DNA from: Catenulispora acidiphila DSM 44928
GTDB lineage: Bacteria > Actinomycetota > Actinomycetes > Streptomycetales > Catenulisporaceae
NCBI RefSeq assembly: GCF_000024025.1
Contig: NC_013131.1
Span: 3,038,001 to 3,102,000, forward strand
Direction: 5' to 3'
Length of the DNA: 64,000 nucleotides
The position numbers and the translations under genes were made by a program. The notes below the pieces were generated by a model. That model was given only the letters and a program-made list of their open reading frames with translations, was not told where the DNA came from and did no database searches. Below, piece after piece: positions 7,244 through 15,097 of the stretch (position 1 is its first letter; every line of letters begins with the position of its first letter).

Positions 7244-9769
7244 ATGGCTGGATCGGTACGCAAAGGGCCCACAGATCGGCGAGGACTGTTCGACAGGCTG
7301 GCCACCTGGGCGCTGCGGCACCGGCGCCGGGCGGTGGCCGCGTGGCTCGTCGTCATGGTGGCGGCGGTGGTCGGCTCGCAGGCGGCGGGCAGCCGCTACC
7401 ACAACGACGTGTCACTGCCGGGAACCGAGTCGCAGCGGGCGTTGGACCTGTTGCAGCAGCAGGCGCCGGTCCAGGCCGGCGCCACGATCCAGATCGTGCT
7501 CCAGGACCCGAAAGGGCTCGGCGCCGACCGGGATCAGGTGGCGGCGATGCTGGTCCGGGTCAAGGTTCTGCCCCACGTCGCAGCCACGCTGAGCCCGTTC
7601 GCCCGAGCCGGCACGGTGAGTGCGGACCAGACCGTCGGCTACGCCACCGTCGTCCTGGACGGCCAGGTACAGGACGTCCCGGCCGCCGCGGTGCACCGGA
7701 TCATCGACACTGCCCGCCAATCCGCGGTCCACGGTCTGCGGATCGAGTTGGCCGGTGACGCCGTCACCACGGCGGAGGGCGGGGGAGGAGCGCCGGCGGA
7801 GTTCGTGGGTCTGATCGCCGCCCTGGTCATCCTGGTGCTGATGTTCGGCTCCGTCCTGGCCGCCGGGCTGCCCGTCGTGGTGGCCGTCTTCGCGGTCGGC
7901 ACGGCCAGCGGCCTGCTCATCGCGGCCTCGCACGTCGTCGACGTCGCCGACTTCACCACGTCGCTGACCGTCCTGGTGGGTCTCGGCGTGGGCATCGACT
8001 ACGCGCTGGTGCTGTTCTCCCGGTATCGCAGTGAACTGATAGCCGGTGCGTCCGACGAACACGCGATGCGCACCGCGTTGAACACCGCCGGCCGCACGGT
8101 CCTGTTCGCCGGCGGCACCGTGATCATCGCGTTGTCCGGACTCGCGGTGCTCGGGTTGGGCGCGCTGCAAGGGGTCGCCGTGGCCGTCGCGCTGACGGTG
8201 CTCATCACGATGCTGGCGTCGCTGACGCTGCTGCCCGCGCTGCTGGCCGTCCTGTCCCGACGGATTCGGGCAGGTCTGCTACGGCGGGCGGCCAAGGGGC
8301 GAGCACGCCCCGCCGAGGGAGAGCGCTGGCGCCGCTGGGCGGCCTTCGTCCAGCGGCGGCCGGCCGCACTGGCCGCGCTGGGCCTGGCCGCGATGGCCGC
8401 GCTGGCCCTGCCGGCGGCGGACATGCGGCTGGGCATCGCCGACGCCGGCAACGCGGCGACGTCGACCACCAGCCGCCAGGCGTACGACCTGCTGACGCGC
8501 GGGTTCGGACCGGGCTTCAACGGCCCGCTGGTACTGGTCGTCGACGGCGACCCGGCAGCGGCCGCGCAGGCGCGCGCCGAGATCGCGAAGGTGGCGGGCG
8601 TCGCCGCGATGGTGCCGGCGTCGGGCGACGACACCGTTGCTGGAAAGAGCGGCACGGCTGGCAAGAGCGGCACGGCTGGCGGGACCGGCGGAACCGGCGG
8701 GAGCGGCACGACCAGCGAGACCGGCGGAACCGGCGGGAGCGGCACGGCCAGCGAGATCGGCGGGAGCGGCACGGCCGGTGGGACCGGCGGGAGCGGCACG
8801 GCCGGTGGGACCGGCGAGACCGGCAAGAGCGGCGCAGCCGGTGGGACTGGCGAGAGCGGCGCAGCCGGCGCGGCTGGCAAGAGCGGCACGGCTGGCGGGA
8901 CCGGCGGATCCGGTGGAACCGGCGGGAGCGGCGGCACCACCGGGTCCGCCTCCGCGATCACCACGGCCCTGGTCATCCCGTCCGCCAAGCCGCAGGCCGC
9001 CGCCACTCAGCAGTTGGTCACGCGGCTGCGGACCGACGTCCTGCCGGCGCTGGCGCACCGGACCGGTGCGACCTTCCTGATCGGCGGGCCGACGGCGGCG
9101 ACCGTCGACTTCGCCGAGGCGGTGAAGAGCCGCCTGGCCGTGTTCGCCGTGGTCGTGATCGGGTTGTCGATGCTGCTGCTCGCGATTGTGTTCCGCTCAC
9201 TGGTGATCCCGCTGAAGGCCGCGCTCCTGAATCTGCTCAGTGTCGGCGCCTCCCTGGGGGTGATCACCGCGGTGTTCCAGCACGGCACGCTCGGCTCGCT
9301 GATCGGCGTCGAGCCCGGACCGGTCGAGGTCTACGTGCCGGTGATGATCTTCGCGATCGCCTTCGGTCTGTCCATGGACTACGAGGTCTTCCTGCTGTCC
9401 CGGATGCGCGAGGAATGGGACCGGAGCCATGACGCGCCGCGCGCGGTCCGCGAGGGCATCGCGACCACCGGCCGCATCGTGACCGCCGCGGCGGCCATCA
9501 TGGTCGTGATCTTCGCGTCCTTCATCCTGGACCCGAACCGCCTGCTCAAGCAGTTCGGCTTGGGCCTGGCCACAGCCGTCCTGCTGGACGCGCTCGTCAT
9601 CCGCTGCCTGATCCTGCCCGCCGCGATGCAGCTGCTCGGGCGCCGTGCGTGGTGGCTCCCCGCTCGCTTGGAGAGGTGGCTGCCGCACATGCGCCTCGAC
9701 GCGGAGCCATCGACCGGGCAGGACATGACGGTCCACCCGGCCGAGGGCAGCGCCGTATCAGGACGCTGA
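7244..9769 (+). CDS. MMPL-family membrane transporter (RND superfamily)
   Basis: 841 residues from the ATG at 7244. An in-frame GTG at 7169 would add a low-complexity Arg/Ser tail and lacks a ribosome site. Two MMPL halves are clear, each with an N-terminal helix, an extracellular loop and a helix bundle: GIDYALVLFSRYR in the first and GLSMDYEVFLLSRMREEWDR in the second. These proteins export lipids, siderophores or drugs using proton motive force. Residues about 464-567, inside the second extracellular loop, are an unusual Gly/Thr/Ser/Ala repeat (GGTGGSGTA-like units). The gene is divergent from the two-component system and overlaps the convergent S1-domain gene by 12 bases. Confidence 0.92.
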   Translation: MAGSVRKGPTDRRGLFDRLATWALRHRRRAVAAWLVVMVAAVVGSQAAGSRYHNDVSLPGTESQRALDLLQQQAPVQAGATIQIVLQDPKGLGADRDQVAAMLVRVKVLPHVAATLSPFARAGTVSADQTVGYATVVLDGQVQDVPAAAVHRIIDTARQSAVHGLRIELAGDAVTTAEGGGGAPAEFVGLIAALVILVLMFGSVLAAGLPVVVAVFAVGTASGLLIAASHVVDVADFTTSLTVLVGLGVGIDYALVLFSRYRSELIAGASDEHAMRTALNTAGRTVLFAGGTVIIALSGLAVLGLGALQGVAVAVALTVLITMLASLTLLPALLAVLSRRIRAGLLRRAAKGRARPAEGERWRRWAAFVQRRPAALAALGLAAMAALALPAADMRLGIADAGNAATSTTSRQAYDLLTRGFGPGFNGPLVLVVDGDPAAAAQARAEIAKVAGVAAMVPASGDDTVAGKSGTAGKSGTAGGTGGTGGSGTTSETGGTGGSGTASEIGGSGTAGGTGGSGTAGGTGETGKSGAAGGTGESGAAGAAGKSGTAGGTGGSGGTGGSGGTTGSASAITTALVIPSAKPQAAATQQLVTRLRTDVLPALAHRTGATFLIGGPTAATVDFAEAVKSRLAVFAVVVIGLSMLLLAIVFRSLVIPLKAALLNLLSVGASLGVITAVFQHGTLGSLIGVEPGPVEVYVPVMIFAIAFGLSMDYEVFLLSRMREEWDRSHDAPRAVREGIATTGRIVTAAAAIMVVIFASFILDPNRLLKQFGLGLATAVLLDALVIRCLILPAAMQLLGRRAWWLPARLERWLPHMRLDAEPSTGQDMTVHPAEGSAVSGR
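8638..8945 (+). repeat. Degenerate Gly-rich tandem repeat inside the MMPL gene
   Basis: Short units related to GGCGGGAGCGGCACGGCC are repeated imperfectly about fifteen times and stay in frame. They encode a flexible, glycine-rich insert of roughly 100 residues in a loop expected to be extracellular. Confidence 0.8.
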
Positions 9770-10006
9770 CAGCCGCACCCGACGGCGCGTCCGGTCGATC
9801 TCGTCGATGCGCACTCTGAGCAGATCGCCGACGTCGGGCGCGCCGGAGAGGCTGTCCTGATGGACCAGGCCCTCGATCGTCTTGGAGAGCCGGACGAAGA
9901 CGCCGACCGGCACAGCCTTCGTCACCGGTGCGATGAGGACGTCGCCGACCTCGTGGCCGGCGACGAACAGGTCCCAGGCGCTGTGAGCTCCGTCCTGGTG
10001 CGGCAT
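9758..10006 (-). CDS. Small S1 RNA-binding domain protein
   Basis: 82 residues, almost entirely one S1/OB fold: GHEVGDVLIAPVTKAVPVGVFVRL, the EGLVHQDSLSG segment, then VGDLLRVRIDEIDRTRRRVRLS. The order matches S1 domains of ribosomal protein S1 and polynucleotide phosphorylase. Such single-domain proteins bind RNA or the ribosome; the specific role is unknown. An AAGGAAGGGA ribosome site precedes the ATG. Its last 12 bases overlap the end of the MMPL gene. Confidence 0.85.
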   Translation of the reverse strand: MPHQDGAHSAWDLFVAGHEVGDVLIAPVTKAVPVGVFVRLSKTIEGLVHQDSLSGAPDVGDLLRVRIDEIDRTRRRVRLSAS

Positions 10007-10037
10007 GTGATCAGATCCCTTCCTTTCCGCGGGCGTG

Positions 10038-10880
10038 TCAGCCCAGGAAAGCGGCGGAGTTCTCGGCGGCCCAGGTGGCGAAATCGAGGGCGGGGCGACC
10101 GAGGAGCTTGGCGACGGTGTCGGTGGTGGGTCCGGGTTCGCGGGCGTAGTCGGCGAGCGAGCCGAGCAGCCGGTCCGGCATCTCTTCGGGAAGTCCCTGC
10201 GCGATCATCTGGGCTCGGATCTCATCCGGGGCTGCTTCCACGAGAGTCAGACGCCGGCCGGTGGCTTCGCTGATCAGGGCGACCTTGTCGCGTTGGGTCA
10301 AGGACGCCGGGCCGGTGAGCACGTAGGCCTGTCCGTCGTGATCGGGACCGGTGAGCGCGCTGACGGCGACCTCGGCGATGTCCCGGTGGTGGATCGGGGA
10401 CGTGGCGGCGTCGGGGAAGGCGGCCCGCACGAGGCCGGTGACACGGAGCTGCGGTGCCCAGGCCAGGGCGTTGGCCGCGAAGTCGGCGCAGCGCAGGAAG
10501 GTCCACGCCAGGCCGGAATTCCGGGCGGCGCTCTCGACCGCGCGGAATCCGAGCACGAAGCGTGGTTCGCCGGCCGGGTAGTCGATGGTGGCCGCGGAGA
10601 TGACGCTCACGCGCCGCACGCCGTGCGCGGCGGCGTCGGCCAGCAGTTCGGCCGCGGCGGCGCCGGCCGCCCGCGGACTGATCAGCACCGCCTCCGCTCC
10701 CTGCCACACCGCGGACAGCGTGCCGGGTCGGGACGGATCCCCGCCGGCCACGCGGACCCCGTCGGGGAAGTCCGCGCCGGAGGGATTCCGGGTCACGGCT
10801 GTCACGTCGTGCCCGGCTGCCCGCAGCAGTCGGACCGTCTCCTTCCCCACGGATCCGGTGGCACCGATGACCACGATCAT
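10038..10880 (-). CDS. NmrA-like NAD(P)-binding oxidoreductase
   Basis: 280 residues starting MIVVIGATGSVGKETVRLL, the nucleotide-binding GxxGxxG loop at the extreme N-terminus. That sets the start at 10880, behind a GAGAGGGG ribosome site, rather than 14 codons upstream. The middle (SVISAATIDYPAG...FRAVESAARNSGLAWTFLRC) and the C-terminus match atypical short-chain reductases of the NmrA/quinone-reductase type, which lack the classical YxxxK pair. Substrate unknown. A palindrome sits about 34 bases upstream of the start. Confidence 0.88.
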   Translation of the reverse strand: MIVVIGATGSVGKETVRLLRAAGHDVTAVTRNPSGADFPDGVRVAGGDPSRPGTLSAVWQGAEAVLISPRAAGAAAAELLADAAAHGVRRVSVISAATIDYPAGEPRFVLGFRAVESAARNSGLAWTFLRCADFAANALAWAPQLRVTGLVRAAFPDAATSPIHHRDIAEVAVSALTGPDHDGQAYVLTGPASLTQRDKVALISEATGRRLTLVEAAPDEIRAQMIAQGLPEEMPDRLLGSLADYAREPGPTTDTVAKLLGRPALDFATWAAENSAAFLG

Positions 10881-10913
10881 GATGAGCCCCTCTCGTCGAA
10901 CCAGCCTCAATAC

Positions 10914-10937
10914 TGGAATCATATTATCTCGATTCCA
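10914..10937. promoter_or_regulatory. Candidate operator upstream of the NmrA-like gene
   Basis: Perfect 7-base arms TGGAATC and GATTCCA flank a 10-base AT-rich spacer, making a 24-base site in the only AT-rich patch of the 10881-11240 gap. That gap shows no gene. The site would suit a dimeric repressor controlling the reductase; the regulator is not identified, although the AsnC-like gene at 11241 is adjacent. Confidence 0.45.
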
Positions 10938-11240
10938 AACTATACGAGACTGGTACTACTTGCGGCGGCGGCGAAGGGTCGGCGGCGTACCGGCGCCAAT
11001 GGGGGTATTGCTTCACGCCGGTACACCGCCGGGTGCATCCCGTGTCACTCAGGGTGCTACCTAGGGAAACCAGATGAGTTCCGTCTACGCCCTCCTCTCG
11101 ATGCCGATCCGCGAGTCCGCAGCTGACCCCGGTCGAGCCGGCGGAGTCGCGTCGTTGGATGGAAGCGGTATCGCTCATCTTGACTGCAAGGGGACGGGCC
11201 GCCGGGCGCAGCACCGCCGCGATGGGCGAAACTCGTCCCC

Positions 11241-12269
11241 ATGGCACTTGCAACGGCGAATTCCGTTCTATCGCTGCAGGATCAGCGGCTGATCGCGGTC
11301 CTGCAGCACGACGCCCGCGTCACCGCCGAGAAGGCCGCCGCCGTCCTGGACCTGAGCCCGGCTGTCGTGCGGCGGCGCTGGCAGGCGATGTGCGCGGACG
11401 GCACCCTGCGGGTGGTGATCTCCCCGATCGCGCGCCCGCGCACGGGCGGCCTGACCGGCGCACAGCTGCTGCACATCCGGGTACGCAGGGACAAGATCGA
11501 CGCCGTCGCCCGCTCCCTGGCGGCGCGCGACGACGTGCCGTTCGTCGACATCACGACGGCCGGGGACGAGATCGAGGCCATCGCCGCGACGCGTCCCGGC
11601 TCACGCGACCCCTTGGTCTTCCACCTGCTCCCGTCGACGCCGGCCGTCGTGTCGGTGGAGGCGGCCACCATCTTGCACGTCCTGCGCGTCACGTCGGAAT
11701 GGCGCCACCAGGTGCTCGGCGCCGAGGAAGTCAGCGCACTGACGCTCGCCGAGCCGCAAAGCGGAATCGGAATCGGAACCGGAACCGGAATCGGAAACGG
11801 GACCGCGACCGGGCTCGCCCCGGACGGTCCCTATGGCATCGAGACCGACGCGCAGGAACGAGCCATCATCGACGTTCTCACCCCCGACGCCCGCCTGCCC
11901 GCGGTCGCCGTCGCCGCACGCACCGGTCTCCCGGAGTCGACGGTCCGCCGCCGCATCAGCCGCCTGACCGACGAAGGGCGCCTCATCACCCAGGTACTGG
12001 TGGACCCCAGGCGCCTCGGCCTGAACCTCGACGCCCGCCTCAAGCTCCGCGTCACCCCCGACCACCTGGACCGCGCCGCCCGAGCCCTCGCCGCGCACCC
12101 CGCCGTGCACGGCGCCTTCGCCACGTCCGGTCCGAGCAACCTGAGCTTGCACGTGTGGTTCCCCGACCCGGCCGCCCTCTACGACTTCCTCGCCCGCGAC
12201 GTCACCGGACTGGGCATCGCATCGGTGGAGACCACCCTCGTCGCCCACTGGATCAAACGGCCTTTTTAG
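11241..12269 (+). CDS. Double-domain Lrp/AsnC family regulator
   Basis: 342 residues, about twice the usual AsnC length. It carries two winged-helix units: LQDQRLIAVLQHDARVT...VVRRRWQAM near the N-terminus, and AQERAIIDVLTPDARLPAVAV...TVRRRISRLTDEGRL in the second half. Each is followed by an RAM-like ligand-binding alpha/beta domain. The two halves are joined by a Gly/Ile/Thr linker (GIGIGTGTGIGNGT, about residues 174-191) encoded by a six-base tandem repeat. Tandem AsnC proteins are known in actinobacteria and are thought to act as pseudo-dimers. No strong ribosome site precedes the ATG at 11241. Target unknown. Confidence 0.85.
   Translation: MALATANSVLSLQDQRLIAVLQHDARVTAEKAAAVLDLSPAVVRRRWQAMCADGTLRVVISPIARPRTGGLTGAQLLHIRVRRDKIDAVARSLAARDDVPFVDITTAGDEIEAIAATRPGSRDPLVFHLLPSTPAVVSVEAATILHVLRVTSEWRHQVLGAEEVSALTLAEPQSGIGIGTGTGIGNGTATGLAPDGPYGIETDAQERAIIDVLTPDARLPAVAVAARTGLPESTVRRRISRLTDEGRLITQVLVDPRRLGLNLDARLKLRVTPDHLDRAARALAAHPAVHGAFATSGPSNLSLHVWFPDPAALYDFLARDVTGLGIASVETTLVAHWIKRPF
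11763..11801 (+). repeat. Hexanucleotide repeat encoding the AsnC inter-domain linker
   Basis: Units of GGAATC and GGAACC (with one GGAAAC) repeat about six times in tandem and in frame. The linker length could therefore vary by slippage without breaking the reading frame. Confidence 0.75.
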
Positions 12270-12377
12270 CCGTCCCCGCACAGGGCAGTAGCGATCCGCC
12301 TGTCGCTGCCGCCTTCACTGGCGGGCTGCTTCGTTTGAGGAAGCAGTCCCCGCCAATGCAGGTGTGTCGCGGCGGCG

Positions 12378-12635
12378 TCAGCTGCTCGGCGCCTCGTCAT
12401 CGCGGTCATCGCCGTCATCGCCGTCATTGTCCTTCGCGCGGCGGTGGGCCTCCTCGGCCATCTCCGCCGCGTGCTGCAACCTTCTGCGTTCCTGGTGGAT
12501 CTGGCCCGGCCCGGGTTCGAGACGGTCCTCCTCCGCGGGCGGATCGGCGTCGGCATCCGTCTGGTGCTCGGCCTTGTACTCATTGACCCGGTCATGGGCC
12601 TGTTCTCGCAGCAGGAACGGCAAGTCCTCGGTCAT
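12378..12635 (-). CDS. Small charged protein, hypothetical
   Basis: 85 residues from an ATG at 12635, preceded by GAGGTGG. The sequence begins MTEDLPFLLREQAHDRV, is rich in Glu, Asp, Gln and Arg throughout, and ends in an Asp-rich tail (DNDGDDGDDRDDEAPSS). There is no signal peptide or membrane segment. I do not recognise a family. It is divergent from the ROK gene and shares its regulatory region. Confidence 0.6.
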   Translation of the reverse strand: MTEDLPFLLREQAHDRVNEYKAEHQTDADADPPAEEDRLEPGPGQIHQERRRLQHAAEMAEEAHRRAKDNDGDDGDDRDDEAPSS

Positions 12636-12745
12636 CACATCCACCTCTTCCACAGGTTCGTGGTCAGGAAGCCGTCCGCATACCCAGAGTCGAGCGTCAC
12701 ATGCGGCTTGTCGCATCGTGGTGACTTGTGTGCGAGCCCTGATGC

Positions 12746-12756
12746 GAACGTTATCA
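12746..12756. promoter_or_regulatory. Distal GAACGTTATCA site upstream of the ROK gene
   Basis: GAACGTTATCA occurs here and again at 12833-12843. Its reverse complement, TGATAACGTTC, differs at one position from the core of the LacI-type operator at 14991-15010. Together they suggest that the LacI regulator at 13900-14976 controls the ROK gene as well as itself. Confidence 0.5.
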
Positions 12757-12767
12757 ACGAAACGTCG

Positions 12768-12781
12768 CGGAAATATTTCCG
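12768..12781. promoter_or_regulatory. Perfect 14-base AT-centred palindrome
   Basis: CGGAAATATTTCCG is fully self-complementary and lies between the two GAACGTTATCA sites. It is a candidate binding site for a second regulator in the 12636-12896 shared promoter region. Confidence 0.4.
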
Positions 12782-12832
12782 TTGATGTGGCGCATTCGTG
12801 GCGCGATGGGCGATCTTCCCAGGAAGTTCTGT

Positions 12833-12843
12833 GAACGTTATCA
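12833..12843. promoter_or_regulatory. Proximal GAACGTTATCA site upstream of the ROK gene
   Basis: Second copy of the site, 87 bases from the first and 54 bases before the ROK start codon, a position suited to repression. Confidence 0.5.
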
Positions 12844-12896
12844 TCGAGGCAGGGGGCTGATTCGGCCGTCTTGGGCACGCGGGAAGGCTGACGCAC

Positions 12897-13910
12897 ATGG
12901 GGCACACGGCTGGGCGGGAGCAGGGCCTGGCGGTCGCGCTCGACATCGGCGGGACCAAGACCGCCGCCGCCGTGGTCTCCGACCGCGGCGAAATCCTGGG
13001 CTCGGCCACGATGGCCACCCGGGATGGGGACGTCGATCCGTTGGCGAGGATGGAACGGCTGGTGGTGCAAGCCGCCGGACCGGTGGGCCTGGATCGGGTG
13101 TCCGGGTTGGGAATCAGCTCGGCGGGACCGGTAGATCTGGCGTCCGGCACCGTCGCGCCGGTGAACATTCCGGAGCTGCGCGGCCTGCCGCTGCTCGAAC
13201 GCATGGCGGCGCTGGTCCCCGGACGCCCGGCGCGCTTGCTCGGCGACGGCTTGGCTGCGGCTGCCGGAGAACACTGGATCGGTGCGGGGCGGGGGTGTGA
13301 GGATCTGCTGGCCATCGTGGTGTCGACCGGAGTCGGCGGCGGCTTCGTGCTGCGAGGCCGGTTGCACGGTGGGGCGTCGGGCAACGCCGGCCATGTCGGT
13401 CACGCGCCGGTGGTGATCGACGGTGAGCCGTGTCCGTGCGGGGGCGCCGGATGCCCGGAGGTCTACGCGAGCGGACCGTCGATGGTGGCGTTCGCGGTCC
13501 GCAACGGTTGGCGGACGGACGCGCGCGCCGACGGCGAGGCGTTGGCGCAGGCCGCTCGCCGCGGGGAGCCGGCCGCGGTGCTGGCGTTCGAGCGCGGTGC
13601 CGGCGCGCTGGCGGCCATGATCGCCGCCGCCGCGGCGACGTGCGACGTGCGCCGGGTGATCGTCGGGGGCGGGGTCGCCGGCGCCGGGGCTGTGTTGATG
13701 GACCCGTTGCGCCGGTCGCTGGGCAGGTATCTCTCGCTGGCGTTCCTTGCCGGTCTTGAAGTCGTTCCGGCAGGGCTGGGCGCGCGGGCCAGCCTGGTGG
13801 GTGCGGCGGCGGCCGTGCACCGGCCGGATCGGTATGCCTTGGGGGAGGTCACCGCGTCGGTGGTGCGTTCCTCGCCGTCCCGGAACGGAACCGGCGCCGT
13901 CACGACCTGA
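12897..13910 (+). CDS. ROK family sugar kinase
   Basis: 337 residues. The N-terminal phosphate-binding motif is DIGGTKTAAAVV. STGVGGGFVL is followed by the ROK signature GHVGHAPVV and the zinc cluster CPCGGAGCPEVYASGPS. There is no N-terminal helix-turn-helix, so this is a kinase-type ROK protein (glucokinase or N-acetylhexosamine kinase-like), not a repressor. It probably phosphorylates a cytoplasmic hexose. The ATG at 12897 follows GGGAAGG. Its 3' end overlaps the convergent LacI gene by 11 bases, and two LacI-type sites lie upstream. Confidence 0.93.
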   Translation: MGHTAGREQGLAVALDIGGTKTAAAVVSDRGEILGSATMATRDGDVDPLARMERLVVQAAGPVGLDRVSGLGISSAGPVDLASGTVAPVNIPELRGLPLLERMAALVPGRPARLLGDGLAAAAGEHWIGAGRGCEDLLAIVVSTGVGGGFVLRGRLHGGASGNAGHVGHAPVVIDGEPCPCGGAGCPEVYASGPSMVAFAVRNGWRTDARADGEALAQAARRGEPAAVLAFERGAGALAAMIAAAAATCDVRRVIVGGGVAGAGAVLMDPLRRSLGRYLSLAFLAGLEVVPAGLGARASLVGAAAAVHRPDRYALGEVTASVVRSSPSRNGTGAVTT

Positions 13911-14976
13911 CGGTAGGCCGCACCTCGCCCGAGCCGCGGACGACCAGCCGGGTCATCAGCACGACGGAGCGCGGCGGCGACGTGCTGCCCTCGATCCGGG
14001 AGAACAGCAAGCTCGCCGCCGACGTCCCCATGGCAGCAGGGTCCTGACTCACCACCGTCAGCGGAGGGTTCAGCTGGTCGGCGAGTGCGACGTCGTCGAA
14101 CCCGACCAGTGCCACTCCGGCCGCGGCGGCCGCACTGGCTGCACTGGCCGCACCGGCCGCCCCGGAGCCGGGAGCGGTCCGGGCGAGCCGGCTGAGCCCT
14201 TCCACGACCCCCATGGTGATCAGATCGTTGCTGGTGAACACCGCCGTGGGAGGGTTCGGCAGGTCCATCAGCTCGACGACCGCGGCGTGGGCGTCGGCCC
14301 TGGCTCGCAGCCCGTGCCGCACCAGCGAGGGCTCTTCGCGGACGCCCCGGGACGACAGCGCCTGCGTGTAGCCGCTGTAGCGCTCCTGCTGAGTCCATAT
14401 GTCTTCGCGGTCGCCGAGGAAGGCGATCCGCGAGTGTCCGTGATCGAGCAGGTGCGCCACGGCCCTGCGCGCGCCGTCCTGGTTGTCGATGGTCACGGTG
14501 TCGACGTCGAGGCCCTTGGCGGGCCGGTCCACACATACGACCTTCGTCCCGCTTCTCATGCGCCCGCTCAGAAACGCGTGGCTGCCGGCGGTCGGGACGA
14601 CGATGAGCCCGTCGACATGGCGCGCGCAGAACGCCGACACCACCTCGCGCTCGCGCCGGATCTCATCATTGGTACTCCCGACCAGGACCAGGTAGCCCTG
14701 ACGCCGCGCCTCGTCCTCCACCGCGCGGGCCATGACCGCGAAGAAGGGATTGGCCAGATCGTCCAGGACCAGGCCGATCGTGGAGGTCGTCCGATCCTTG
14801 ATCCGCAGATTCCGGGCGATGTCGTCACGCTGATACCCCAGATCGCGCACAGCCTTCTCGACCTTGGCCGCGGTACCCGGCGCGACCCGCGGCTCACCCG
14901 CCACCACCCGCGAGACCGTCATCAGACTCACACCGGCGGCGTTCGCCACGTCCCTCATCGTCGGGCGTCCGGGCAC
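13900..14976 (-). CDS. LacI family transcriptional repressor
   Basis: 358 residues. The LacI helix-turn-helix is at 5-30 (TMRDVANAAGVSLMTVSRVV) with its hinge near residue 60. A periplasmic-binding-protein-like sensor follows (GLVLDDLANPFFAVMARAVE, TAVFTSNDLITMGV, VGFDDVALADQLNPPLT). An Ala/Gly-rich loop near residue 270 is longer than usual. It probably represses sugar-use genes until an effector binds. A near-palindromic operator 15 bases upstream of the ATG implies autoregulation, and related half-sites precede the convergent ROK gene. Confidence 0.95.
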   Translation of the reverse strand: MPGRPTMRDVANAAGVSLMTVSRVVAGEPRVAPGTAAKVEKAVRDLGYQRDDIARNLRIKDRTTSTIGLVLDDLANPFFAVMARAVEDEARRQGYLVLVGSTNDEIRREREVVSAFCARHVDGLIVVPTAGSHAFLSGRMRSGTKVVCVDRPAKGLDVDTVTIDNQDGARRAVAHLLDHGHSRIAFLGDREDIWTQQERYSGYTQALSSRGVREEPSLVRHGLRARADAHAAVVELMDLPNPPTAVFTSNDLITMGVVEGLSRLARTAPGSGAAGAASAASAAAAAGVALVGFDDVALADQLNPPLTVVSQDPAAMGTSAASLLFSRIEGSTSPPRSVVLMTRLVVRGSGEVRPTVRS

Positions 14977-14990
14977 GGTGCTCCTCGGGG

Positions 14991-15010
14991 TGAGTGATAA
15001 CGATCACTCA
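14991..15010. promoter_or_regulatory. LacI-type operator
   Basis: Arms TGAGTGAT and ATCACTCA are perfect complements around AACG, giving the TGATAACG-like centre typical of LacI family operators. It sits directly upstream of the LacI gene start, so autorepression is the simplest reading. Confidence 0.7.
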
Positions 15011-15097
15011 CTTTACCAAGCGAGCACTCCTTCAGGAGTCTTCCTCGGCCGCGATGGACAGCCGAAGGGTGATCTGAGGGCGCCTCCACCCAAAGAA

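Noticed and set aside
8279-9058. Proline/alanine-rich frames opposite the MMPL repeat
   Set aside because: They arise from reading the Gly-rich repeat on the other strand or in another frame.
11054-11240. Short frames upstream of the AsnC gene
   Set aside because: No ribosome site, no recognisable content, and mutually overlapping in several frames.
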